Shown here: piece by piece, positions 46,859 to 59,271 of the stretch
How the letters are laid out: each line of letters opens with the position of its first letter
Position numbering within the stretch: position 1 is the stretch's first letter
The notes under the pieces: generated by a model
The model's input: only the letters and a program-made list of their open reading frames with translations
Database searches by the model: none
What the model was told of the DNA's origin: nothing
From: Ptiloglossa arizonensis
Taxonomy: Eukaryota > Arthropoda > Insecta > Hymenoptera > Colletidae
Assembly: GCF_051014685.1 (NCBI RefSeq)
Contig: NC_135056.1
Location: forward strand, 248,001 to 312,000
Direction: 5' to 3'
DNA: 64,000 nucleotides
Translations under genes and position numbers: made by a program

Positions 46859-49656
46859 CGAATAACGAGAACGGCCTAGGGGAAAACTACTCATACCATT
46901 GTAATCGGGCGAGCTTCTTCTTTCAGATGCAACTGAAATTTTGCGGATTGGTCAATCCGTTCGCGAGATATGGCAGTTTTGAGGTAAGAAACGGTCGAGA
47001 AACTCCAAATTTCGCAGTTCTGATGCTCGAATCGAATAACTAGAACGGTCTAGGGGAAAACTACTCATACCGTTGTAATGGGGCGAGTTTCTACTTTCAG
47101 ATGCGACAGAAACTTTGCGGATTGGTCAATCCGTTCGCGAGATGTGGCAGTTTTGACGTAAGAAACGCTTGAGAAACTCCAAATTTTCGCAGTTCTGATG
47201 CTCGAATCGAATAACTAGAACGGCCTAGGGGAAAACTACTCATACCGTTGTAATGGGGCGAGTTTCTATTTTCAGATGCAACAGAAACTTTGCGGATTGG
47301 TCAATCCGTTCGCGAGATATGGCAGTTTTGAGGTAAGAAACGCTAGAGAAACTCCAAACTTTCGCAGTTCTGATGCTCGAAACGACTAAACTAGAACGGC
47401 CTAGGGGAAAACTACTCATACCATTGTAATCGGGCGAGCTTCTTCTTTCAGATCCAACTGAAATTTTGCGGATTGGTCAATCCGTTCGCGAGATATGGCA
47501 GTTTTGAGGTAAGAAACGGTCGAGAAACTCCAAAATTCGCAGTTCTGATGCTCGAATCGAATAACTAGAACGGCCTAGGGGAAAACTACTCATACCGTTG
47601 TAATGGGGCGAGTTTCTACTTTCAGATGCAACAGAAACTTTGCGGATTGGTCAATCCGTTCGCGAGATATGGCAGTTTTGAGGTAAGAAACGCTAGAGAA
47701 ACTCCAAACTTTCGCAGTTCTGATGCTCGAAACGAATAACTAGAACGGCCAAGGGGAAGACTACTCATACCGTTGTAATCGGGCGAGTTTCTACTTTCAG
47801 ATGCAACAGAAATTTTGCGGATTGGTCAATCCGTTCGCGAGATATGGCAGTTTTGAGGTAAGAAACGCTTGAGAAACTCCAAATTTTCGCAGTTCTGATG
47901 TTCGAAACGAATAACTAGAACGGCCTAGGGGAAAACTACTCATACAGTTGTAATCGGGCGAGTTTCTACTTTCAGATGCGAGAGAAATTTTGCGGATTGG
48001 TCAATCCGTTCGCGAGATGTGGCAGTTTTGAGGTAAGAAACGCTTGAGTAACTCAAAATTTTCGCAGTTCTGAAGCTCGAAACGAATAACTAGAACGGCC
48101 TAGGGGAAAGCTACTCACACCGTTGTAATCGGGCGAGTTTCTACTTTCAGATGCGAGAGAAATTTTGCGGATTGGTCAATCCGTTCGCGAGATATGGCAG
48201 TTTTGAGGTAAGAAACGCTTGAGAAACTCAAAATTTTCGCAGTTCTGATGCTCGAAACGAATAACTAGAACGGCCTAGGGGAAAACTACTCATACCATTG
48301 TAATCCGGCGAGCTTCTACTTTCAGATGCAACAGAAATTTTGCGAATTGGTCAATCCGTTCGCGAGATATGGCAGTTTTGAGGTAAGAAACGCTAGAGAA
48401 ACTCCAAATTTTCGCAGTTCTGATGCTCGAATCGAATAACTAGAACGGCCTAGGGGAAAACTACTCATACCGTTGTAATGGGGCGAGATTCTACTTTCAG
48501 ATGCGACTGAAACTTTGCTTATTGGTCAAACCGTTCGCGAGATATGGCAGTTTTGAGGTAAGAAACGCTTGAGAAACTCCAAATTTTCGCAGTTCTGATG
48601 CTCGAAACGAATAACTAGAACGGCCTAGGGGAAAACTACTCATACCGTTGTAATGGGGCGAGTTTCTATTTTCAGATGCAACAGAAACTTTGCGGATTGG
48701 TCAATCCGTTCGCGAGATATGGCAGTTTTGAGGTAAGAAACGCTAGAGAAACTCCAAACTTTCGCAGTTCTGATGCTCGAAACGAATAACTAGAACGGCC
48801 TAGGGGAAAACTACTCATACCATTGTAATCGGGCGAGCTTCTTCTTTCAGATGCAACTGAAATTTTGCGGATTGGTCAATCCGTTCGCGAGATATGGCAG
48901 TTTTGAGGTAAGAAACGGTCGAGAAACTCCAAATTTCGCAGTTCTGATGCTCGAATCGAATAACTAGAACGGCCTAGGGGAAAACTACTCATACCGTTGT
49001 AATGGGGCGAGTTTCTACTTTCAGATGCGACAGAAACTTTGCGGATTGGTCAATCCGTTCGCGAGATGTGGCAGTTTTGAGGTAAGAAACGCTTGAGAAA
49101 CTCCAAATTTTCGCAGTTCTGATGCTCGAATCGAATAACTAGAACGGCCTAGGGGAAAACTACTCATACCGTTGTAATGGGGCGAGTTTCTATTTTCAGA
49201 TGCAACAGAAACTTTGCGGATTGGTCAATCCGTTCGCGAGATATGGCAGTTTTGAGGTAAGAAACGCTTGAGAAACTCCAAATTTTTGCAGTTCTGATGC
49301 TTGAAACGAATAACTAGAACGGCCAAGGGGAAGACTACTCATACCGTTGTAATCGGGCGAGTTTCTACTTTCAGATGCAACAGAAACTTTGCGGATTGGT
49401 CAATCGGTTCGCGAGATATGGCAGTTTTGAGGTAAGAAACGCTTGAGAAACTCCAAATTTTCGCAGTTCTGATGCTCGAAACGAATAACTAGAACGGCCA
49501 AGCGGAAGACTACTCATACCGTTGTAATCGGGCGAGTTTCTACTTTCAGATGCGACAGAAACTTTGCGGATTGGTCAATCCGTTCGCGAGATATGGCAGT
49601 TTTGAGGTAAGAAACGCTTGAGAAACTCCAAATTTTCGCAGTTCTGATGCTCGAAA
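46859..49656 (+). repeat. HOR H copy 2 (16 monomers, 2798 bp)
   Basis: Same order as copy 1. It is one base longer because CGAATAACTAG in the fourth monomer became CGACTAAACTAG near 47384, a change shared with copies 3 and 4. TTTTTGCAG near 49284 is private. Confidence 0.92.
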
Positions 49657-52454
49657 CGAATAACGAGAACGGCCTAGGGGAAAACTACTCATACCATTGT
49701 AATCGGGCGAGCTTCTTCTTTCAGATGCAACTGAAATTTTGCGGATTGGTCAATCCGTTCGCGAGATATGGCAGTTTTGAGGTAAGAAACGGTCGAGAAA
49801 CTCCAAATTTCGCAGTTCTGATGCTCGAATCGAATAACTAGAACGGTCTAGGGGAAAACTACTCATACCGTTGTAATGGGGCGAGTTTCTACTTTCAGAT
49901 GCGACAGAAACTTTGCGGATTGGTCAATCCGTTCGCGAGATGTGGCAGTTTTGACGTAAGAAACGCTTGAGAAACTCCAAATTTTCGCAGTTCTGATGCT
50001 CGAATCGAATAACTAGAACGGCCTAGGGGAAAACTACTCATACCGTTGTAATGGGGCGAGTTTCTATTTTCAGATGCAACAGAAACTTTGCGGATTGGTC
50101 AATCCGTTCGCGAGATATGGCAGTTTTGAGGTAAGAAACGCTAGAGAAACTCCAAACTTTCGCAGTTCTGATGCTCGAAACGACTAAACTAGAACGGCCT
50201 AGGGGAAAACTACTCATACCATTGTAATCGGGCGAGCTTCTTCTTTCAGATCCAACTGAAATTTTGCGGATTGGTCAATCCGTTCGCGAGATATGGCAGT
50301 TTTGAGGTAAGAAACGGTCGAGAAACTCCAAAATTCGCAGTTCTGATGCTCGAATCGAATAACTAGAACGGCCTAGGGGAAAACTACTCATACCGTTGTA
50401 ATGGGGCGAGTTTCTACTTTCAGATGCAACAGAAACTTTGCGGATTGGTCAATCCGTTCGCGAGATATGGCAGTTTTGAGGTAAGAAACGCTAGAGAAAC
50501 TCCAAACTTTCGCAGTTCTGATGCTCGAAACGAATAACTAGAACGGCCAAGGGGAAGACTACTCATACCGTTGTAATCGGGCGAGTTTCTACTTTCAGAT
50601 GCAACAGAAATTTTGCGGATTGGTCAATCCGTTCGCGAGATATGGCAGTTTTGAGGTAAGAAACGCTTGAGAAACTCCAAATTTTCGCAGTTCTGATGTT
50701 CGAAACGAATAACTAGAACGGCCTAGGGGAAAACTACTCATACAGTTGTAATCGGGCGAGTTTCTACTTTCAGATGCGAGAGAAATTTTGCGGATTGGTC
50801 AATCCGTTCGCGAGATGTGGCAGTTTTGAGGTAAGAAACGCTTGAGTAACTCAAAATTTTCGCAGTTCTGAAGCTCGAAACGAATAACTAGAACGGCCTA
50901 GGGGAAAGCTACTCACACCGTTGTAATCGGGCGAGTTTCTACTTTCAGATGCGAGAGAAATTTTGCGGATTGGTCAATCCGTTCGCGAGATATGGCAGTT
51001 TTGAGGTAAGAAACGCTTGAGAAACTCAAAATTTTCGCAGTTCTGATGCTCGAAACGAATAACTAGAACGGCCTAGGGGAAAACTACTCATACCATTGTA
51101 ATCCGGCGAGCTTCTACTTTCAGATGCAACAGAAATTTTGCGAATTGGTCAATCCGTTCGCGAGATATGGCAGTTTTGAGGTAAGAAACGCTAGAGAAAC
51201 TCCAAATTTTCGCAGTTCTGATGCTCGAATCGAATAACTAGAACGGCCTAGGGGAAAACTACTCATACCGTTGTAATGGGGCGAGATTCTACTTTCAGAT
51301 GCGACTGAAACTTTGCTTATTGGTCAAACCGTTCGCGAGATATGGCAGTTTTGAGGTAAGAAACGCTTGAGAAACTCCAAATTTTCGCAGTTCTGATGCT
51401 CGAAACGAATAACTAGAACGGCCTAGGGGAAAACTACTCATACCGTTGTAATGGGGCGAGTTTCTATTTTCAGATGCAACAGAAACTTTGCGGATTGGTC
51501 AATCCGTTCGCGAGATATGGCAGTTTTGAGGTAAGAAACGCTAGAGAAACTCCAAACTTTCGCAGTTCTGATGCTCGAAACGAATAACTAGAACGGCCTA
51601 GGGGAAAACTACTCATACCATTGTAATCGGGCGAGCTTCTTCTTTCAGATGCAACTGAAATTTTGCGGATTGGTCAATCCGTTCGCGAGATATGGCAGTT
51701 TTGAGGTAAGAAACGGTCGAGAAACTCCAAATTTCGCAGTTCTGATGCTCGAATCGAATAACTAGAACGGCCTAGGGGAAAACTACTCATACCGTTGTAA
51801 TGGGGCGAGTTTCTACTTTCAGATGCGACAGAAACTTTGCGGATTGGTCAATCCGTTCGCGAGATGTGGCAGTTTTGAGGTAAGAAACGCTTGAGAAACT
51901 CCAAATTTTCGCAGTTCTGATGCTCGAATCGAATAACTAGAACGGCCTAGGGGAAAACTACTCATACCGTTGTAATGGGGCGAGTTTCTATTTTCAGATG
52001 CAACAGAAACTTTGCGGATTGGTCAATCCGTTCGCGAGATATGGCAGTTTTGAGGTAAGAAACGCTTGAGAAACTCCAAATTTTCGCAGTTCTGATGCTT
52101 GAAACGAATAACTAGAACGGCCAAGGGGAAGACTACTCATACCGTTGTAATCGGGCGAGTTTCTACTTTCAGATGCAACAGAAACTTTGCGGATTGGTCA
52201 ATCGGTTCGCGAGATATGGCAGTTTTGAGGTAAGAAACGCTTGAGAAACTCCAAATTTTCGCAGTTCTGATGCTCGAAACGAATAACTAGAACGGCCAAG
52301 CGGAAGACTACTCATACCGTTGTAATCGGGCGAGTTTCTACTTTCAGATGCGACAGAAACTTTGCGGATTGGTCAATCCGTTCGCGAGATATGGCAGTTT
52401 TGAGGTAAGAAACGCTTGAGAAACTCCAAATTTTCGCAGTTCTGATGCTCGAAA
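49657..52454 (+). repeat. HOR H copy 3 (16 monomers, 2798 bp)
   Basis: Repeats copy 2 at 2798 bp, including CGACTAAACTAG near 50182. I could find only isolated base differences from copy 2, such as TTTTCGCAG where copy 2 has TTTTTGCAG. Confidence 0.92.
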
Positions 52455-54203
52455 CGAATAACGAGAACGGCCTAGGGGAAAACTACTCATACCATTGTAA
52501 TCGGGCGAGCTTCTTCTTTCAGATGCAACTGAAATTTTGCGGATTGGTCAATCCGTTCGCGAGATATGGCAGTTTTGAGGTAAGAAACGGTCGAGAAACT
52601 CCAAATTTCGCAGTTCTGATGCTCGAATCGAATAACTAGAACGGTCTAGGGGAAAACTACTCATACCGTTGTAATGGGGCGAGTTTCTACTTTCAGATGC
52701 GACAGAAACTTTGCGGATTGGTCAATCCGTTCGCGAGATGTGGCAGTTTTGACGTAAGAAACGCTTGAGAAACTCCAAATTTTCGCAGTTCTGATGCTCG
52801 AATCGAATAACTAGAACGGCCTAGGGGAAAACTACTCATACCGTTGTAATGGGGCGAGTTTCTATTTTCAGATGCAACAGAAACTTTGCGGATTGGTCAA
52901 TCCGTTCGCGAGATATGGCAGTTTTGAGGTAAGAAACGCTAGAGAAACTCCAAACTTTCGCAGTTCTGATGCTCGAAACGACTAAACTAGAACGGCCTAG
53001 GGGAAAACTACTCATACCATTGTAATCGGGCGAGCTTCTTCTTTCAGATCCAACTGAAATTTTGCGGATTGGTCAATCCGTTCGCGAGATATGGCAGTTT
53101 TGAGGTAAGAAACGGTCGAGAAACTCCAAAATTCGCAGTTCTGATGCTCGAATCGAATAACTAGAACGGCCTAGGGGAAAACTACTCATACCGTTGTAAT
53201 GGGGCGAGTTTCTACTTTCAGATGCAACAGAAACTTTGCGGATTGGTCAATCCGTTCGCGAGATATGGCAGTTTTGAGGTAAGAAACGCTAGAGAAACTC
53301 CAAACTTTCGCAGTTCTGATGCTCGAAACGAATAACTAGAACGGCCAAGGGGAAGACTACTCATACCGTTGTAATCGGGCGAGTTTCTACTTTCAGATGC
53401 AACAGAAATTTTGCGGATTGGTCAATCCGTTCGCGAGATATGGCAGTTTTGAGGCAAGAAACGCTTGAGAAACTCCAAATTTTCGCAGTTCTGATGTTCG
53501 AAACGAATAACTAGAACGGCCTAGGGGAAAACTACTCATACAGTTGTAATCGGGCGAGATTCTACTTTCAGATGCGAGAGAAATTTTGCGGATTGGTCAA
53601 TCCGTTCGCGAGATGTGGCAGTTTTGAGGTAAGAAACGCTTGAGTAACTCAAAATTTTCGCAGTTCTGATGCTCGAAACGAATAACTAGAACGGCCTAGG
53701 GGAAAACTACTCACACCGTTGTAATCGGGCGAGTTTCTACTTTCAGATGCGAGAGAAATTTTGCGGATTGGTCAATCCGTTCGCGAGATATGGCAGTTTT
53801 GAGGTAAGAAACGCTTGAGAAACTCAAAATTTTCGCAGTTCTGATGCTCGAAACGAATAACTAGAACGGCCTAGGGGAAAACTACTCATACCATTGTAAT
53901 CCGGCGAGCTTCTACTTTCAGATGCAACAGAAATTTTGCGAATTGGTCAATCCGTTCGCGAGATATGGCAGTTTTGAGGTAAGAAACGCTAGAGAAACTC
54001 CAAATTTTGGCAGTTCTGATGCTCGAATCGAATAACTAGAACGGCCTAGGGGAAAACTACTCATACCGTTGTAATGGGGCGAGATTCTACTTTCAGATGC
54101 GACTGAAACTTTGCTTATTGGTCAAACCGTTCGCGAGATATGGCAGTTTTGAGGTAAGAAACGCTTGAGAAACTCCAAATTTTCGCAGTTCTGATGCTCG
54201 AAA
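52455..54203 (+). repeat. HOR H copy 4, truncated to 10 monomers
   Basis: Follows the H order through the m7-type monomer and then jumps directly to the m2 marker that starts the next copy, losing six monomers (1049 bp). Private changes: GAGGCAAG near 53453, GAGATTC near 53556, GATGCTCG and AAAACTACTCACACC where copies 1-3 have GAAGCTCG and AAAGCTAC, and TTTTGGCAG near 54006. Confidence 0.9.
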
Positions 54204-55251
54204 CGAATAACGAGAACGGCCTAGGGGAAAACTACTCATACCATTGTAATCGGGCGAGCTTCTTCTTTCAGATGCAACTGAAATTTTGCGGATTGGTCAA
54301 TCCGTTCGCGAGATATGGCAGTTTTGAGGTAAGAAACGGTCGAGAAACTCCAAATTTCGCAGTTCTGATGCTCGAATCGAATAACTAGAACGGTCTAGGG
54401 GAAAACTACTCATACCGTTGTAATGGGGCGAGTTTCTACTTTCAGATGCGACAGAAACTTTGCGGATTGGTCAATCCGTTCGCGAGATGTGGCAGTTTTG
54501 AGGTAAGAAACGCTTGAGAAACTCCAAATTTTCGCAGTTCTGATGCTCGAATCGAATAACTAGAACGGCCTAGGGGAAAACTACTCATACCGTTGTAATG
54601 GGGCGAGTTTCTATTTTTAGATGCAACAGAAACTTTGCGGATTGGTCAATCCGTTCGCGAGATATGGCAGTTTTGAGGTAAGAAACGCTAGAGAAACTCC
54701 AAACTTTCGCAGTTCTGATGCTCGAAACGAATAACTAGAACGGCCTAGGGGAAAACTACTCATACCATTGTAATCGGGCGAGCTTCTTCTTTCAGATGCA
54801 ACTGAAATTTTGCGGATTGGTCAATCCGTTCGCGAGATATGGCAGTTTTGAGGTAAGAAACGGTCGAGAAACTCCAAATTTCGCAGTTCTGATGCTCGAA
54901 TCGAATAACTAGAACGGCCTAGGGGAAAACTACTCATACCGTTGTAATGGGGCGAGTTTCTACTTTCAGATGCAACAGAAACTTTGCGGATTGGTCAATC
55001 CGTTCGCGAGATATGGCAGTTTTGAGGTAAGAAACGCTAGAGAAACTCCAAACTTTCGCAGTTCTGATGCTCGAAACGAATAACTAGAACGGCCAAGGGG
55101 AAGACTACTCATACCGTTGTAATCGGGCGAGTTTCTACTTTCAGATGCAACAGAAATTTTGCGGATTGGTCAATCCGTTCGCGAGATATGGCAGTTTTGA
55201 GGTAACAAACGCTTGAGAAACTCCAAATTTTCGCAGTTCTGATGCTCGAAA
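54204..55251 (+). repeat. HOR H copy 5, first six monomers only
   Basis: m2 marker, TCTAGGGG, CTATTTTTAG with GCTAGAG, m2-like, GCTAGAG and CCAAGGGG. Its fourth monomer has GCAACTG rather than GATCCAACTG, and CGAATAACTAG rather than CGACTAAACTAG. It resembles HOR G or an older H form more than copies 2-4. Confidence 0.82.
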
Positions 55252-56126
55252 CGAATAACTAGAACGGCCTAGGGGAAAAGTACTCATACCGTTGTAATGG
55301 GGCTAGTTTCTACTTTCAGATGCAACAGAAACTTTGCGGATTGGTCAATCGGTTCGCGAGATATGGCAGTTTTGAGGTAAGAAACGCTTGAGAAACTCCA
55401 AATTTTCGCAGTTCTGATGCTCGAATCGAATAACTAGAACGGCCTAGGGGAAAACTACTCATACCATTGTAATCGGGCGAGCTTCTACTTTCAGATGCAA
55501 CAGAAATTTTGCGGATTGGTCAATCCGTTGGCGAGATATGGCAGTTTTGAGGTAAGAAACGCTTGAGAAGCTCCGAATTTTCGCAGTTCTGATGCTCGAA
55601 TCGAATAACTAGAACGGCCTAGGGGAAAACTACTCATACCGTTGTAATGGGGCGAGTTTCTACTTTCAGATGCAACAGAAACTTTGCGGATTGATCAATC
55701 CGTTCGCGAGATATGGCAGCTTTGAGGTAAGAAACGCTTGAGATACTCCAAACTTTCGCAGTTCTGATGCTCGAAACGAATAACTAGAACGGCCTAGGGG
55801 AAAACTACTCATACCGTTGTAATGGGGCGAGTTTCTACTTTCAGATGCGACAGAAACTTTGCGGATTGGTCAATCCGTTCGCGAGATGTGGCAGTTTTGA
55901 GGTAAGAAACGCTTGAGAAACTCCAAATTTTCGCAGTTCTGATGCTCGAAACGAATAACTAGAACGGCCTAGGGGAAAACTACTCAAACCGTTGTAATGG
56001 GGCGAGTTTCTACTTTCAGATGCGACAGAAACTTTGCGGATTGGTCAATCCGTTCGCGAGATGTGGCAGTTTTGATGTAAGAAACGCTTGAGAAACTCCA
56101 AATTTTCGCAGTTCTGATGCTCGAAA
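55252..56126 (+). repeat. Five-monomer block related to HOR K
   Basis: Contains the K-specific series AAAAGTACTCAT with GGGGCTAG, GTTGGCGAG with TCCGAATTTT, GATCAATCC with GCAGCTTTG and GAGATACTCC, then two GATGTGG monomers. It matches 61195-62069 in order, with scattered differences (GAGAAGCTCC near 55566, CTCAAACCG near 55986). Confidence 0.8.
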
Positions 56127-57000
56127 CGAATAACTAGAACGGCCTAGGGGAAAACTACTCATACCGTTGTAATGGGGCGAGTTTCTACTTTCAGATGCAA
56201 CAGAAACTTTGCGGATTGGTCAATCGGTTCGCGAGATATGGCAGTTTTGAGGTAAGAAACGCTTGAGAAACTCCAAATTTTCGCAGTTCTGATGCTCGAA
56301 ACGAATAACTAGAACGGCCAAGGGGAAGACTACTCATACCGTTGTAATCGGGCGAGTTTCTACTTTCAGATGCAACAGAAATTTTGCGGATTGGTCAATC
56401 CGTTCGCGAGATATGGCTGTTTTGAGGTAAGAAACGCTTGAGAAACTCCAAATTTTCGCAGTTCTGATGCTCGAAACGAATAACTAGAACGGCCTAGGGG
56501 AAAACTATTCATACCGTTGTAATCGGGCGAGTTTCTACTTTCAGATGCGAGAGAAATTTTGCGGATTGGTCAATCCGTTCGCGAGATATGGCAGTTTTGA
56601 GGTAAGAAACGCTTGAGAAACTCCAAATTTTCGCAGTTCTGATGCTCGAAACGAATAACTAGAACGGCCTAGGGGAAGACTACTCATACCGTTGTAATCG
56701 GGCGAGTTTCTACTTTCAGATGCAACAGAATCTTTGGGGATTGGTCAATCCGTTCGCGAGATCTGGCAGTTTTGAGGTAACAAACGCTCGAGAAACTCCA
56801 ATTTTTCGCAGTTCTGATGCTCGAAACGAATTACTAGAACGGCCTAGGGAAGACTACTCATATCGTTGTAGTCGGGCGAGTTTCTACTTTCAGATGCAAC
56901 AGAAATTTTGCGGATTGGTCAATCCGTTCGCGAGATATGGCAGCTTTGAGGTATGAAACGCTTGAGGAACTCCAAATTTTCGCAGTTCTGATGCTCGAAA
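56127..57000 (+). repeat. Five-monomer block related to the start of HOR G
   Basis: Contains AGAATCTTTGGGGATTGG near 56727, GAGATCTGG near 56758, GAATTACTAG, CCTAGGGAAGAC with CATATCGTTGTAGTCGG, and GCAGCTTTGAGGTATGAAACG with GAGGAACTCC. The same series is at about 39240-39520, about 17.5 kb upstream. The 78-codon open frame at 56720-56956 arises from two small changes here (GTAACAAACGCTCGAG and the 1-bp shorter CCTAGGGAAG) and has no coding signature that I can see. Confidence 0.8.
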
Positions 57001-58397
57001 CGAATAACTAGAACGGCCTAGGGGAAAACTACTCATACCGTTGTAATCGGGCGAGTTTCTACTTTCAGATGCAACAGAAATTTTGCGGATTGGTCAATCC
57101 GTTCGCGAGATATGGCAGTTTTGAGGTAAGAAACGCTTGAGAAACTCCAAATTTTCGCAGTTCTGATGCTCGAAAAGAATAACTAGAACGGCCTAGGGGA
57201 AAACTACTCATACCGTTGTAATCGGGCGAGTTTCTACTTTCAGATGCAACAGAGACTTTGCGGATTGGTCAATCCGTTCGCGACATATGGCAGTTTTGAG
57301 GTAAGGAACGCTTGAGAAACTCCAAATTTTCGCAGTTCTGATGCTCGAAACGAATAACTAGAACGGCCTAGGGGAAGACTACTCATACCGTTGTAATCGG
57401 GCGGGTTTCTACTTTCAGATGCAACAGAAATTTTGCGGATTGGTCAATCCGTTCGCGAGATATGGCAGTTTTGAAGTAAGAAACGCTTGAGAAACTCCAA
57501 ATTTTCGCAGTTCTGATGCTCGAAACGAAAAACTAGAGCGGCCTAGGGGAAAACTACTCATACCGTTGTAATCGGGCGAGTTTCTACTTTCAGATGCAAC
57601 AGAAATTTTGCGGATTGGTGAATCCGTTCGCGAGATATGGCAGTTTGAGGTAAGAAACGCATGAGAAACTCCAAACTTTCGCAGTTCTGATGCTCGAAAC
57701 GAATAACTAGAACGGCCAAGGGGAAGACTACTCATACCGTTGTAATCGGGCGAGTTTCTACTTTCAGATGCAACAGAAATTTTGCGGATTGGTCAATCCG
57801 TTCGCGAGATATGGCAGTTTTGAGGTAAGAAACGCTTGAGAAACTCCAAATTTTCGCAGTTCTGATGCTCGAAACGAATAACTAGAACGGCCTAGGGGAA
57901 GACTACTCATACCGTTGTAATCGGGCGGGTTTCTACTTTCAGAAGCAACAGAAATTTTGCGGATTGGTCAATCCGTTCGCGAGATATGGCAGTTTTGAAG
58001 TAAGAAACGCTTGAGAAACTCCAAATTTTCGCAGTTCTGTTGCTCGAAACGAAAAACTAGAGCGGCCTAGGGGAAAACTACTCATACCGTTGTAATCGGG
58101 CGAGTTTCTACTTTCAGATGCAACAGAAATTTTGCGGATTGGTGAATCCGTTCGCGAGATATGGCAGTTTGAGGTAAGAAACGCTTGAGAAACTCCAAAC
58201 TTTCGCAGTTCTGATGCTCGAAACGAATAACTAGAACGGCCAAGGGGAAGACTACTCATACCGTTGTAATCGGGCGAGTTTCTACTTTCAGATGCAACAG
58301 AAATTTTGCGGATTGGTCAATCCGTTCGCGAGATATGGCAGTTTGAGGTAAGAAACGCCTGAGAAACTCCAAATTTCCGCAGTTCCGATGCTCGGAA
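57001..58397 (+). repeat. HOR J copy 1 (8 monomers, 1397 bp) with nested trimer
   Basis: The order is O-S-P-Q-R-P-Q-R. S (57176) has GAGACTTTG and GACATATGG. P (57351, 57875) has GGCGGGTTTC and GAAGTAAG. Q (57526, 58050) has CGAAAAACTAGAGCGG, GGTGAATCC and a 174-bp CAGTTTGAGG. R (57700, 58224) has CCAAGGGGAAGAC. The P-Q-R trimer is 524 bp and is duplicated in tandem inside the octamer. The second R is a diverged 174-bp form with CGCCTGAG and CTCGGAACG. Confidence 0.87.
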
Positions 58398-59271
58398 CGA
58401 ATAACTAGAACGGCCTAGGGGAAAACTACTCATACCGTTGTAATCGGGCGAGTTTCTACTTTCAGATGCAACAGAAATTTTGCGGATTGGTCAATCCGTT
58501 CGCGAGATATGGCAGTTTTGAGGTAAGAAACGCTTGAGAAACTCCAAATTTTCGCAGTTCTGATGCTCGAAACGAATAACTAGAACGGCCTAGGGGAAAA
58601 CTACTCATACCGTTGTAATCGGGCGAGTTTCTACTTTCAGATGCAACAGAGACTTTGCGGATTGGTCCATCCGTTCGCGACATATGGCAGTTTTGAGGTA
58701 AGAAACGCTTGAGAAACTCCAAATTTTCGCAGTTCTGATGCTCGAAACGAATAACTAGAACGGCCTAGGGGAAGACTACTCATACCGTTGTAATCGGGCG
58801 GGTTTCTACTTTCAGATGCAACAGAAATTTTGCGGATTGGTCAATCCGTTCGCGAGATATGGCAGTTTTGAAGTAAGAAACGCTTGAGAAACTCCAAATT
58901 TTCGCAGTTCTGATGCTCGAAACGAAAAACTAGAGCGGCCTAGGGGAAAACTACTCATACCGTTGTAATCGGGCGAGTTTCTACTTTCAGATGCAACAGA
59001 AATTTTGCGGATTGGTGAATCCGTTCGCGAGATATGGCAGTTTGAGGTAAGAAACGCTTGAGAAACTCCAAACTTTCGCAGTTCTGATGCTCGAAACGAA
59101 TAACTAGAACGGCCAAGGGGAAGACTACTCATACCGTTGTAATCGGGCGAGTTTCTACTTTCAGATGCAACAGAAATTTTGCGGATTGGTCAATCCGTTC
59201 GCGAGATATGGCAGTTTTGAGGTAAGAAACGCTTGAGAAACTCCAAATTTTCGCAGTTCTGATGCTCGAAA
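58398..59271 (+). repeat. HOR J copy 2, partial (O-S-P-Q-R)
   Basis: Aligns to 57001-57874 at an offset of 1397 bp. S here reads GGTCCATCC near 58666. The second P-Q-R of copy 1 is absent. Confidence 0.85.

Noticed and set aside
56720..56956. 78-codon plus-strand open frame
   Set aside because: Results from a 1-bp deletion (CCTAGGGAAG) and substitutions in a divergent monomer pair; it is the same satellite translated and has no independent evidence.
57415..57735. 106-codon minus-strand open frames (also 57939, 58812, 60036, 60385) and the 86-96-codon ones (8286, 10385, 10560, 16884, 58462)
   Set aside because: They are simply the satellite read backwards. The longer ones need the 174-bp Q-type monomer to stay in frame. 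The residues are the translated monomer repeated about twice.
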